From positions 1-64,000 of the forward strand of contig CAWDOR010000009.1 of assembly GCA_963804045.1 (NCBI GenBank): a stretch of DNA of 64,000 nt. Reading direction: 5' to 3'. The stretch is from Rhodoblastus sp963804045. Its GTDB lineage: Bacteria; Pseudomonadota; Alphaproteobacteria; Rhizobiales; Beijerinckiaceae. The stretch's first letter is position 1; each line of letters opens with the position of its first letter. The notes under the pieces are model-generated. The model saw nothing but the letters and a program-made list of their open reading frames with translations, searched no databases and had not been told where the DNA came from. Of this stretch, positions 1 to 8,054 are shown piece by piece. A program made the translations under genes and the position numbers.

Positions 1-1
1 T

Positions 2-403
2 GGGCAATGGGATTCGGCGAGCCCTACCCCTATTTTCGGCTCCGCCATCTACTACGGCCCTCAAGGAGGTCCGTTGATGGCGTTTTCGTTGACGAACGCG
101 CTGCTCTCGGGCGCGCCCACGTCGCAGAGCTCCACGCATTTCACGTATCCGGGAACCTTCCCCGTCGTCTCCGCCAATGGCACGGACAATGCGATCGTCT
201 GGGCGTACGAAAACACCTCGCCTGCCGTGCTTCACGCCTATCCGGCGGCGAATCTTGCGACCGAGCTGTATAACAGCAACCAGGCGTCGAATGGGCGCGA
301 CCAATTCGGCGCCGGCAACAAGAACATCGTGCCGGTGATCGCCGACGGAAAGGTATTCGTCGCAACCACCAACAGCGTGGCGGTCTTTGGACTCTTGAAC
401 TAA
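2..403 (+). CDS. C-terminal part of a beta-propeller (PQQ-repeat-like) protein, cut by the window edge
   Basis: The frame is open from the window's left edge to a TAA at 401-403 and gives about 133 residues without an obvious start, so the gene begins outside. The final motifs (IVPVIADGKVFVATTNSVAVFG) resemble the last blade of quinoprotein or BamB-like propellers, where a short strand of the form DGKVFVAT closes the fold. The middle is rich in Ser, Thr, Asn and Pro, as in secreted proteins. A late TTG-ATG at 74-79 would allow a shorter ORF, but the upstream residues (IFGSAIYYGPQGGPLMAF) continue the same fold. Substrate and enzymatic role cannot be told from this fragment. Confidence 0.6.
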   Translation, partial: GQWDSASPTPIFGSAIYYGPQGGPLMAFSLTNALLSGAPTSQSSTHFTYPGTFPVVSANGTDNAIVWAYENTSPAVLHAYPAANLATELYNSNQASNGRDQFGAGNKNIVPVIADGKVFVATTNSVAVFGLLN

Positions 404-782
404 ATCGGCCCGGAGCTGGCGGATCGTCGCGCCCGAGTCCTGGGGGTCTCGCTCGCCACCTTGCCCCGCGTGATAGGTCGATCCTTTCGTAATTTTCGTG
501 GGACAGTTCGACGGTCCACCCGTCGTCGAACAGCGCACCGGGGAGATTACCGACATCCAGCGCGACCCGCATCGGGATCGTCACGTTGTCGAGGCAGGAG
601 ACGTCGCAAGCGCTCCTGATAACGAATTCGAGCGCTTCTGCGCTCATCTTCGCCTCGCCTAACCGCTTCCCGGAGCCGTTGAATTCGACAACGGAGAGCG
701 TGTGTTTGACGAGCTTGCCGAGCGCGATAACGAGCTCTTCGGCGGCTTCCTCCAAAGCGGTCTTTTCGATTTCGATCTTCAC
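141..782 (-). CDS. Small hypothetical protein of the element, 3' end uncertain
   Basis: The GTG start at 782 overlaps the stop of the upstream gene (779-988) in a GTGA arrangement, which implies translational coupling. The first 115 or so residues look like a real protein: a helical Glu/Ala/Leu-rich start, then VTIPMRVALDVGNLPGALFDDGW. After about position 440 the frame becomes Arg/Pro-rich and runs antisense to the beta-propeller gene, so the true C-terminus is probably earlier or follows a frameshift (another frame there reads QDSGATIRQLRADL). No family recognised. Confidence 0.4.
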   Translation of the reverse strand: MKIEIEKTALEEAAEELVIALGKLVKHTLSVVEFNGSGKRLGEAKMSAEALEFVIRSACDVSCLDNVTIPMRVALDVGNLPGALFDDGWTVELSHENYERIDLSRGARWRARPPGLGRDDPPAPGRFSSRVQRPPRCWWLRRIPFRRRSPARCSCCRRRIGRAHSTPGCCYTARSQDSPPDRREARQARCFRTPRRSHCPCHWRRRRGRFPDT

Positions 783-988
783 GTCAGTCTCCCCTGCATG
801 AGTTCGGACAGCAACCAGACGGCGGCGTCCCGGGTTACCTTGACGGCGGAGAGTGCGGCGACGAAGGCGTTCGCCCGCGCGTCGTTCGCCCTGTCGGCGG
901 CGTTGTCGTCGTTGTGAACGTAGCCGGCGTTCACGGCGGCGTTGTACACATTCATCGCCGCCTTGAGCCGTTCGATCTGCTTGTCCAT
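779..988 (-). CDS. Small helical hypothetical protein
   Basis: This 69-residue protein begins MDKQIERLKAAMNVYNAA and is predicted to be mostly helical and Ala-rich, with a short acidic stretch (HNDDNAADRANDA). Its stop overlaps the GTG of the next gene, so the two form a pair. Size, composition and tight packing are typical of accessory genes of phages and integrative elements. No family recognised and no function assigned. Confidence 0.5.
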   Translation of the reverse strand: MDKQIERLKAAMNVYNAAVNAGYVHNDDNAADRANDARANAFVAALSAVKVTRDAAVWLLSELMQGRLT

Positions 989-1063
989 GTTGCGCCTTTC
1001 TGTGGTTTGTCGGGTTGGGTCGGCTGACCGCCCTTGAGAGCCGCTGGCTGTATCCGGCAGCTG

Positions 1064-1327
1064 TCAAGGACGGTCGGAGACCGATGCCGCGGAACTCGGG
1101 GAACCTGACGTCGAAATCGCGCACGGGCGACGTAGGCGGGGACCGACTTGCCAGCGTATTCGGGCGCCGCGCGCCGTCGAGATCAGGCCGACATACCAGC
1201 CGGGAACGCGAAGTCCTGCGGCGGCGAGCACTGCAAGCGCGACCGCCGTGCAGCTGGCGCGGTCCGGGTCGATGTTTTCATCGATTTCCGCGCCCCAGAT
1301 CAGCTGCCCGAAGTGGACGAAAGGCAT
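1064..1327 (-). CDS. Hypothetical protein of the element
   Basis: The ATG at 1327 lies inside the end of the upstream gene (28-bp overlap, different frame). The N-terminal 65 residues (MPFVHFGQLIWGAEID, then VPGWYVGLISTARGARI) look like a compact globular domain. The last 20 residues are Ser/Ala-rich and less convincing; a neighbouring frame continues as VRDFDVRFPEFRGIGLRP, which suggests a one-base frameshift near 1130. No family recognised. Confidence 0.4.
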   Translation of the reverse strand: MPFVHFGQLIWGAEIDENIDPDRASCTAVALAVLAAAGLRVPGWYVGLISTARGARIRWQVGPRLRRPCAISTSGSPSSAASVSDRP

Positions 1328-2070
1328 CCCGCCTTGAAGTCAGCGCGGGCGAATTCGCCGTCCTCGATGTCGGCGAGGAGTTCGCTGACGATGCGGCTGT
1401 AAGCGCCCAGGTGGTGTTCGGTGGAGGTCTGCTGCTGGTACACGGGCGGTCCTCTCTGTGTGTCGATGTAGGCGGCGAGGTCGGACAAGAGGTTGAATTC
1501 CCCGAGCGCCCGGACTTCCTCTTCGCCGTCCTTGCGCATCTTGCGGTCGGCCTCGGCTGCGGCCTTGGCGGTGGCGACCTGCTCGGCGGCGAGGCGGAGG
1601 TTCTCGGCGTCGGTGCGGTCCTTGGCGGCGGCTTTCTCAGCCTTCGCGGCATTCTTGGCTGCTTTCACGGCCAACCACGCCGGGTCGGTGGCCTTGAGGA
1701 TCGCGACGGCGCGGTTGAACGCCTTGCGGCCGATGTCAGCGGTGTTCTCGCCGGATTCGTAGAGCTTGAAACCAATGGTCTTGCGCGCCTCGGACAGGAC
1801 GAATTCCGGCACCGCGTCGGCCAGCGCGAGACAGTGCGGCAGCGACCGGGCGGCTTTGTTGTACGGGAGGGGATAAGCGCGGCTCGGCGAGCGGATGTTG
1901 ACCGTGTAGTCGTCGGCGTTCTCATCGCCGAGCGGATACCAGCGGCCGGCGCAGTCGAACTTACCTACCGGGTGCGCCCAGCGTATGGCGCGTTCGGTGT
2001 GGAGAAAGTAGCCCGCGACCAGCGCGAGGATCCTCGCGATATTGGCGGCGATGAGATCGTTGAGGGTCAT
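1300..2070 (-). CDS. Hypothetical protein with a Lys/Ala-rich coiled-coil segment
   Basis: I chose the ATG at 2070 (MTLNDLIAANIARI) because AAGGA lies about nine bases upstream; earlier in-frame starts exist up to 2169. The product is about 256 residues. An N-terminal part with aromatic motifs (GRWYPLGDENADDYTV) is followed by a long charged helix (KAAKNAAKAEKAAAKDR) likely to form a coiled coil, and an acidic C-terminal region. It is transcribed away from the gene at 2292 across a shared AT-rich control region. No family recognised; possibly a phage accessory or DNA-associated protein. Confidence 0.5.
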   Translation of the reverse strand: MTLNDLIAANIARILALVAGYFLHTERAIRWAHPVGKFDCAGRWYPLGDENADDYTVNIRSPSRAYPLPYNKAARSLPHCLALADAVPEFVLSEARKTIGFKLYESGENTADIGRKAFNRAVAILKATDPAWLAVKAAKNAAKAEKAAAKDRTDAENLRLAAEQVATAKAAAEADRKMRKDGEEEVRALGEFNLLSDLAAYIDTQRGPPVYQQQTSTEHHLGAYSRIVSELLADIEDGEFARADFKAGCLSSTSGS

Positions 2071-2221
2071 ATCTGCGGTCCTTGTCGGTTTCGAAGCAGC
2101 CATCCTGCTTTTATGTGGCAGATGCTGCGACCAGCTTAAGACAGACACAAGTGAACAGTTTGCGAACAAAATAATTTTATTATCAATGTGTTAGTCTTAA
2201 CAAAATGGCGACACATGGGGC

Positions 2222-2272
2222 TTGCTAAAGTCACGAATCTCTGCCTATATTGTCACATGTCATCACATGACA
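2222..2272 (+). promoter_or_regulatory. Promoter with overlapping TGTCA-type operator
   Basis: A sigma-70-like promoter is visible: TTGCTA at 2222-2227, a 17-bp gap, CTATAT at 2245-2250. Directly downstream, 2251-2272 contains two TGTCA copies and one inverted TGACA, giving nested inverted repeats (TGTCA-TCACA-TGACA). This position over the start of transcription is typical of a repressor site in an element's regulatory region. The start codon of the rightward gene follows at 2292 after AAGGGGGA. The surrounding 2107-2292 is clearly richer in A+T than the rest of the window. Confidence 0.55.
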
Positions 2273-2291
2273 CGCGACAGAAGGGGGAAAT

Positions 2292-2594
2292 GTGGACGAA
2301 AAAGCCAAGAATCGCTTCGTCGATGCTCTGTCGGAAATGGGCCAGCGGCTCTACGGCGACGACTGGAAGTCCCCGCTGGCTCGGGACATGCGCGTCTCCC
2401 GCGCTGCGCTCGGATGGGTTGTCCTGCGCAAGCGCGACCCTTCGCGGGATTTCGTCGAAAAGTCCGTCGATTTCATTAGGCGGACATTCGGAGAACGCGT
2501 GGAAAAGCACCGGCTCGATATGTCCGCGATTGCCGAAGCCGGAAAGGCCGCGGCGGATGTCCTGTATGACGTGAAGGAGGCCGAAACGCCCTGA
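2292..2594 (+). CDS. Small helix-turn-helix-like protein next to a control region
   Basis: A GTG start at 2292 with AAGGGGGA just upstream gives a 100-residue protein. The middle (SPLARDMRVSRAALGWVVLRKR) has the spacing of a short DNA-binding helix-turn-helix, and the rest is charged helix. It is the first gene rightward of an operator-like promoter, and the leftward genes diverge from the same region, the usual place for a phage repressor or Cro-like regulator. The DNA-binding role is inferred from pattern and position. Confidence 0.5.
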   Translation: MDEKAKNRFVDALSEMGQRLYGDDWKSPLARDMRVSRAALGWVVLRKRDPSRDFVEKSVDFIRRTFGERVEKHRLDMSAIAEAGKAAADVLYDVKEAETP

Positions 2595-2686
2595 TTGCCT
2601 GGCAAGCGGACTGTTTCCTTGGCGTCTCAGCGCGCGCTAGGGGGCATCGTGGTAGCGCACCCACCTCAAAACGTGAGTGCAGAAAC

Positions 2687-3593
2687 ATGGACATTCGCAG
2701 CATCATCAACGAAGTCAGCAGAAACGCGCTGCTGATGAACAACTCCCTCTCCGCGAGCGACGAACTCGCGCTGGTCAGGCAAGCCAGCAAGACGCTGGCG
2801 ACCCGCGAAGCGCACCTCAAGCAGCAGGTCCTTGGGGACCGCGAGAACCGCGTTGGAAGCGAGTATTACGTCTCAGTCACCGAGCGCGCCGGCAGCGTGT
2901 CGTGGGCGAAGGTCGCCGACGAGCTGCATAAGAAATTCCACGTCACCGATTCATCGTGGACCGACTCCGATCTCGAAGCCCTGAAAGTCAAGCATACCGG
3001 CAAGCCGTCCAAAGTCGTCGGCGTTGACAAGCTCCCCAATTTGGACCTCATCATCGAGGCTCTGGAGGGCGGCTTCGTCGTCATTGACTTCGAGACAACC
3101 CGGACTCAGCACCGCCCGCGATCTACCGGTCAGCATCGGCCTCGTTTCCATCGACGAGCGCGGAGATCTGGACACATTCTATAGCATCGTCAATCCGGGT
3201 CGCTCGATCCCGGCGGTGACCACGGTGATCCGCAGAAATCACCAATGAGATCGCGGCGGAAGGGATCTCCATCGACGATGCGGCCGCTGCCGTCATCAAG
3301 CTGATGGACAAGAGCAAGACGAAGAAATCCTCGTCGGCCAGAACCTGTTCAGCTTCGACTTGCCGATCTTGCAGCGGTTGCTCCCTAAGGGCGCCGAGAG
3401 GGGTTGGAGGTTCTTGGACACCCGCCTCATGAGCAAGCAGGCGTGGCCTGGCAAGTCGGCTTCGGCCAACGCGATCTCGGCGAGGCTCGGCACGGCGCCG
3501 CGCACCGGCCACCACAACGCCCTCTCCGATGTGGCCATGATGGCGCAGCACTTCCACGACATCGCTTCCATCCTGATCGACAGGAGGCTCTGA
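2687..3593 (+). pseudogene. DEDDh 3'-5' exonuclease (DnaQ-like), broken by frameshifts
   Basis: The ATG at 2687 opens a frame that runs to an exonuclease motif I (VIDFETT) and then leaves frame near 3100. The protein continues in other frames as GLSTARDLPVSIGLVSID, then ITNEIAAEGISIDD after a second shift near 3230, and LVGQNLFSFDLPIL after a third near 3325. It ends with the motif III region GHHNALSDVAMMAQHFHDI and a stop at 3591-3593. All DEDDh elements can be reassembled, so the family is clear. About 130 residues before motif I are not recognised. The gene is either a recent pseudogene or carries three sequence errors. Confidence 0.7.
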
Positions 3594-3703
3594 TGGACAT
3601 GGTCCTCCTCATCATCACCGGCTGGTGCACCTTCCAGCCGGCACAAAGCAGGAGTCGGCGTGGATTGCTCGCGCCATCAGTCCAATGTCGGGAGGGTCGC
3701 GTG

Positions 3704-3946
3704 ATGGCGCGCATCGTCTCCTGTCGCCGCCTCGGTCCCATGCTCAGGGACGGCCTCAAGCACTGCGAAATGGCCGATTTGGCGGATCGCCTCCTGATGA
3801 ACATTTCCGATGTCAGCCACTGCTTAGGCCGTGAAGGCTACGACCGCTGCTTCGCCGTCGTCGCCGGCTCCCGCGAGTGGATGCCGGCGTCGAACACCCG
3901 GTTTTTCATCCAGATCGAACAGAAGGAATCCGCACATGCCGCGTGA
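3704..3946 (+). CDS. Small Cys-containing hypothetical protein
   Basis: The ATG at 3704 has a strong GGGAGGG ribosome-binding site seven bases upstream. The 80-residue product (MARIVSCRRLGPMLRDGL onward) contains several Cys and a helical segment (MADLADRLLMNISDVSHCL). Its end overlaps the start of the next gene by 11 bases. A longer frame upstream overlaps the exonuclease end and looks like non-coding sequence. No family recognised. Confidence 0.45.
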   Translation: MARIVSCRRLGPMLRDGLKHCEMADLADRLLMNISDVSHCLGREGYDRCFAVVAGSREWMPASNTRFFIQIEQKESAHAA

Positions 3947-4877
3947 AGCCAGCAGCGCACAGCTCTTGCTCGTAGAGAGCCTCCTCACCCGCGCCGGCGC
4001 CAGCCGACTGACCATCGGCGACGTCGTCTCGTCGGCCGACGCCAGCGCCGCGATCGAACGGCTCCAGCGCCTCGTCCCGATCTCGGCGAATAGCCGCGCT
4101 GGTGCCTTCGCTGTCTTGAAGTACGCCGGCCGCACGTATGACGACGCCAAGGCGGCCCTCGGCATCAACTCCTTGTCGGACGGCAGCGGGGCGACGGAAT
4201 ATGACGCCGCGCGCATCAGGGCGTGGGCCGATGGCTTCACGACCGAAGTCCGCCGCGCCGTGACGCACCCGCAGCTGTTCAAGGCGCCGCTGCTCGATGG
4301 GCCGCGTCCCGACGGCATGGACGACCTCGCCAGCCTTGAAGCCGCCATACACGCATCGCCGTCGTCCCCGACCCCCTACGCCGCCAAGGAACCCCCCAAG
4401 GAACCCACCGTGGTCCCCTCGACGGTCCGCCCGGCCGCTTCCCGGCGCGCCACCGGCCCGCGACCGAACCCCTGCCGGCGCCCGCTCCGGTGGTCACGAC
4501 GCCCCCGGCGAGGCCCGCAGGACGGCCGGGACTATTCGCCCGCGTGGAAGAGCAGGACGGACCCGACGAGCGCGATCTCGCCGGTCCGAGGGTCATGACG
4601 CCGGCGGAAGGCTTCCGGCGCGACATCCAAGACCGCAACACCGACCTCTTTCGGCGCGGCCTGTATCGGGAGGTCCGCAAGGACGAGCATCCGGCCATGG
4701 TCGTCGGAACCGACGGCGCCAATTACCTTCGACTGCGAAATGCTGCTGCCGTTCGAATTGGACCGCTTCCAGACGTGGGCCAACTCGCTCGTCGAACCCG
4801 GCATGCGCAATAGGGTCGTCCACTGGCGGCAGCTGCCGGCGTCGTGGGTGTCGCCGATCCGCAGGGCGGTGGCGTAA
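3936..4877 (+). pseudogene. Hypothetical element protein, frameshifted
   Basis: The ATG at 3936 (MPREASSAQLLLVESLL) opens about 180 convincing residues, then the frame turns into an Arg/Pro-rich string near 4480. The likely continuation is in another frame (RPGLFARVEEQDGPDERDL then MTPAEGFRRDIQDRNTDLF) and, after a second shift near 4720, a third frame (FDCEMLLPFELDRFQTWANS) with its stop at 4875-4877, overlapping the methyltransferase start as TAATG. The Pro/Thr-rich middle could be a linker between two domains. No family recognised. Confidence 0.45.
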
Positions 4878-6124
4878 TGGCCTTCGCCTATTACAACGAA
4901 TTCGACATCAATGCGGCCGCTTGGCTGCGGGAACTCATCGCTAGGGGCTTATCGCCCCCGGAATTGTCAACACCAGGAGCATCGTCGATGTCGTTGCATC
5001 AGACCTTCAGGGCTACACGCAAGTTCACCTTTTTGCTGGTGTCGGACTTTGGTCAGCCGCGGTTCGCGCTGCTGGCTTCACCGATGACTATCCTATCTGG
5101 TCCGCCAGCTGCCCTTGCCAGCCTTTCAGCGCAGGCTCGGAAAGGACTCGGTAAAAACGACCCCCGCCACCTCTGGCCCCATGTCGCCAGGCTCATTCGC
5201 GAGTGCAGACCTCGGACTTGTTTTTGGAGAGCAGGTCGCGAGCAAGGACGGGTTGTCTTGGCTCGACGATGTTCTCTTTGACCTCGAAAAAGAGGGTTAC
5301 GCCGCAGGGGCGCAAGATATATGCGCTGCGGGCTACGGGGCGCCGCACATCCGCCAGCGGCTCTATTGGACCGCAATCGACCGATCTGTTGAGTGGGGAT
5401 TCCGAAACGCTGACGGCGTCCTCCAGGAGGACGCCGTCAGCGTGCGGACCCGGAGGGCGGAGTGATGGAGATCAGGCCGGGGACGGCGGGGAAATACAAG
5501 CTACGGGACGAGGCTCCGCTGGCGCACTGGCCAACGGCGACCGTGGGGGACGCGCGCAACGCGATGAATGCAGGAGCCTCTCGCTCGCCGGACAGCGCGC
5601 ATCATTCCGGGATAACTCTGGTGGACACGACGTCGTTGGCGGGATGGGGAACTCCTCTGGCGAACGACAAGGTGAGGTCGCTGGAATTCTCGGAAGGTCG
5701 CCATCCGAACTTGCTGGAAGGGTCAAATCTGGCGAGCTGGCCGACGCCTACATCCTCAGCGCAGAACTGCCGCTCAGTAGAGTCCAGACCCGAGACAGGG
5801 GAAGGTTACGAACTGCCTTTCAGACGCGGCATTTCTGTTGAGCTGGACGACGTCGGACGGCCCGGCCCGACTAACGGCGAATGGGGTCATGCTGACTGGC
5901 TCTTCTGCCGGGATGGCAAATGGCGGCCGGCTAAATCCCTGTCACAGCCGTTGGCTTATGGGCATCCCGAAGGAATGGGCGGACTGCTGTCCAATGCCTT
6001 CACCTCGCCCCTCACGCAAGAAAAAGACCCCCGCCGCACCCGAATGCTGAAGGCCTATGGCAACGGCCTCTGCCTCCCGCAAGCGGCGGCCTTTGTCAGC
6101 TCGGTGGCCGACTTCCTGTCCTGA
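4877..6124 (+). pseudogene. Phage-type C5 cytosine DNA methyltransferase, broken by frameshifts
   Basis: The protein starts MAFAYYNEFDINAAAWLREL at 4877, a beginning typical of phage Dcm-like enzymes. After a shift near 4948 it reads YTQVHLFAGVGLWSAAVRAA (motif I, SAM binding) and SASCPCQPFSA, where the catalytic Pro-Cys of motif IV is encoded at 5113-5118. Further shifts near 5135, 5218 and 5400-5462 separate KGLGKNDPRHLWPHVARLI, FGEQVASKDGLSWLDD and the repeats LAHWPTAT, LAGWGTP, LASWPTP. The C-terminus (CRDGKWRP, then KAYGNGL) matches motif X. Four shifts argue against a working enzyme unless the sequence is faulty. It would have methylated cytosine in the element's DNA. Confidence 0.75.
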
Positions 6125-6153
6125 CCCCCTTGCGACTTTCTAATTCGCGCCGG

Positions 6154-6183
6154 AGCCTCCTTGCATCAACAAGGAGGCTTTTG
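6154..6183 (+). terminator. Rho-independent terminator after the methyltransferase
   Basis: A 10-bp perfect stem (AGCCTCCTTG with CAAGGAGGCT, loop CATCAA) is followed by TTTTG. It lies between the rightward methyltransferase and the leftward integrase, so it may serve both directions. Confidence 0.7.
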
Positions 6184-6258
6184 TCATGGGTGACCAATTC
6201 GGCCCCATGGCACATTTAGTGTCGTAGATGTGGCGATAAAAACACGTCACCGCACATC

Positions 6259-7683
6259 CTACTCAAGGTCGGCCAGCTCCTCATACAGCTTCCGCGCAAC
6301 TTCCTCTCGGTAGACCTTATCGACCCAGGCGACCCAACCGCGCATGGTCTCCCACTTCCTATGAAGGTCGCTGTCGAGCAGGTAGTGCGTATTCGTGACA
6401 TCGGCGGCGTTCCCCTCGGAATGGTCAAGGATCTCCTTGGCCAGCGGATTCGCCTTAGACTTCGTGAGCTTGCGGACCCCGACGAGGTAGGTCGTCGCCA
6501 GCGCACGCCTGATGTCGTGGGGAGACAGGATGCATCCCATATCGGCGAGGGTATGCGTCAGGGTCTCGCCGCTCATATGCATGCTGCGGACCCCCTCTCG
6601 GCGGTCCCTGACGGCCGGGAATAGGTGCTTTCGGCCACCGGCGAGATTGCGCGCGCGCCGGACCACGACGCCTGCCGACGGCGGCAGCGGGATCCGATGC
6701 TCCCCTACGTCCTGGCCGGTCGTCCTCTGGATCATCGCCGCCGTCTTGCGGTGGATCGGCGGAATCGACCAGATCGCCGACCCGTCCGGCAGGAATTCGA
6801 AGTCGTCGCAGCGGGCCGAGGCGACCATCCGGCGCCGCTGGGCGGAATAGACCAGCAGCTCCAGCGCCAGCCGATCTCGCTCCGGTATGTCGGAGGCCCG
6901 GTCACGAAGCGCGAGCATGATGGACCCTATCTCGCGACCTTCCGGGACGTGCTGTGAGCCACTTTTCGGGGTCGTCTCGGACGAAGTCCGCTCCCTTGCC
7001 TTAAGGCCCACCATGCGCCCGTCCTCGACGCCTGTGCGGCCATTCATGTCATCCGACCCCAAATAAGAGTACAGACGCCTGACGGCGACGACGGTCGTCT
7101 CGGCTTGGCGCTCGGCGCGGGCGTAAATCTCCCTGACGACCTCAGCGATTTCCTGGCGGGTGATGTCGCGGACCATGCGCCCGCGGAACCGCTGCATCTC
7201 GCCGATCGACAGGCAGGACCGATATGCGACCACGGTCGACGAGCGCCGGGTGCGGCTAACTTCGGCCAGATATTCCTCGACGGCGTCCTCCCAACGCATC
7301 GACTGAGGTTTCGGCGTCTCCTTCGGCGCCCTTGGCGTCTCCTTTGAGAGCGGCGTCTGGCCGAGCTTGGCGCGCAGCTTGTCCTGATACCAGCGCGGCG
7401 GCTCGGATCGCTTGCCGTCGTCGGACACGTCGAAGGGGATCTGGCCTGACCGGATGATGCCGTCGGCAGCGGCGGCGATCCCGCGGGCCTCGTCGAGGCT
7501 CCAGACCGTCCCGAGGTCCAAGCGATACATGCGGCCATGAAGCTGGCGCCGCAGCGCCCACGCCCACTTGTCCTTGCCCCAGACACGCAGGATGAGGCCC
7601 TTGGCCCCTGCATCCCGCAGTTCGACCGTGGCGCCGGCGGCGATGGCGCGGGCGACGTCTGTTCGTGTGAGGCGGCCGGCCAT
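6259..7683 (-). CDS. Tyrosine recombinase / integrase
   Basis: This 474-residue protein mediates site-specific recombination between the element and the tRNA-Lys gene. The N-terminal 90 residues resemble the DUF4102-like arm-binding region of P4-type integrases. The catalytic core shows the box I arginine in YSAQRRRMVASARCDD, HDIRRALATTYL (box II), LDHSEG and the final nucleophile tyrosine in THYLLDSD. The gene reads through without frameshift, unlike most neighbours, and its start is about 150 bp from the attachment site. Integrity of the catalytic set suggests the element could still move or has only recently begun to decay. Confidence 0.9.
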   Translation of the reverse strand: MAGRLTRTDVARAIAAGATVELRDAGAKGLILRVWGKDKWAWALRRQLHGRMYRLDLGTVWSLDEARGIAAAADGIIRSGQIPFDVSDDGKRSEPPRWYQDKLRAKLGQTPLSKETPRAPKETPKPQSMRWEDAVEEYLAEVSRTRRSSTVVAYRSCLSIGEMQRFRGRMVRDITRQEIAEVVREIYARAERQAETTVVAVRRLYSYLGSDDMNGRTGVEDGRMVGLKARERTSSETTPKSGSQHVPEGREIGSIMLALRDRASDIPERDRLALELLVYSAQRRRMVASARCDDFEFLPDGSAIWSIPPIHRKTAAMIQRTTGQDVGEHRIPLPPSAGVVVRRARNLAGGRKHLFPAVRDRREGVRSMHMSGETLTHTLADMGCILSPHDIRRALATTYLVGVRKLTKSKANPLAKEILDHSEGNAADVTNTHYLLDSDLHRKWETMRGWVAWVDKVYREEVARKLYEELADLE

Positions 7684-7777
7684 CGGGAATCCTTGGGCAG
7701 TCTGTGGGCAGTTTCGGTGGAACCGCCGCGTCGATTATGCCGGAAGGGATACCGTGAAAACCCGATACAAGCCAATC

Positions 7778-7800
7778 AAACCTAATGGATAGTTAGGTTT
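7778..7800. repeat. Inverted repeat beside the attachment site
   Basis: AAACCTAA (7778-7785) and TTAGGTTT (7793-7800) form a perfect 8-bp inverted repeat with a 7-bp spacer, between the integrase start and the tRNA segment. The location suits an integrase arm site or the integrase promoter operator. Function is inferred from position. Confidence 0.45.
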
Positions 7801-7833
7801 CAGTTAATGCCGTCGAAATCCTTTACCCCCTAG

Positions 7834-7878
7834 CTTTTAATCAGAGGGTCTTGGGTTCGAATCCCAACGCGCTCACCA
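7834..7878 (+). other. Attachment site: 3' half of tRNA-Lys(TTT)
   Basis: The sequence begins in an anticodon loop (CTTTTAA, anticodon TTT), then gives the 3' anticodon stem, variable region, an intact T-arm (TTGGG, TTCGAAT, CCCAA) and the acceptor strand CGCGCTC with ACCA. Bases upstream do not pair with it to make a D-arm or 5' acceptor strand (GAGCGCG is absent), so this is a displaced 3' half, not a working tRNA gene. It marks one junction of the element; the reconstituted tRNA should be at the other end. Confidence 0.8.
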
Positions 7879-7904
7879 ATATTCTCAATGGGTCAGACAA
7901 AACA

Positions 7905-7936
7905 TCCCCGGCCAAAGCGCCGGGGATTTTGGTTTT
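7905..7936 (+). terminator. Original tRNA-Lys terminator
   Basis: A perfect 8-bp stem (TCCCCGGC with GCCGGGGA, loop CAAAGC) followed by TTTTGGTTTT lies 27 bp after the tRNA 3' end. It is probably the native terminator of the tRNA gene, left on the chromosome side of the junction. Confidence 0.7.
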
Positions 7937-8054
7937 GGCCGCCGCCTGCGGCCGCAGTGGCTAAGTTTCGGCGCCATGACGTCCAGCCTCCGGTTCGGCG
8001 GCGCAATCGTCCAGGGTCCGCAGGGCTGGGACAAAGCGCGGGGCGACCCTCGCG

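Larger units (their letters stand above)
1..7878. mobile_element. Right part of an integrated element ending in a tRNA-Lys gene
   Basis: An intact tyrosine integrase (6259-7683) lies beside the 3' half of a tRNA-Lys gene at 7834-7878, the usual layout for an element inserted in a tRNA 3' end. Inside are short unrecognised genes on both strands, a divergent regulatory region, an exonuclease and a phage-type cytosine methyltransferase. No second copy of the tRNA segment is visible, so the left boundary is outside the window. No capsid, terminase, portal or conjugation gene is seen, so prophage and genomic island remain open. The beta-propeller fragment at the left edge is not phage-like and may be cargo. 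Confidence 0.75.

Noticed and set aside
2188..2574. Longer rightward ORF overlapping the regulator-like gene
   Set aside because: It uses another frame, runs through the promoter and operator, and has no ribosome-binding site; the GTG at 2292 has a strong one.
7760..7878. Complete tRNA gene next to the integrase
   Set aside because: The 5' acceptor strand, D-arm and 5' anticodon stem are missing; only the 3' half is present.
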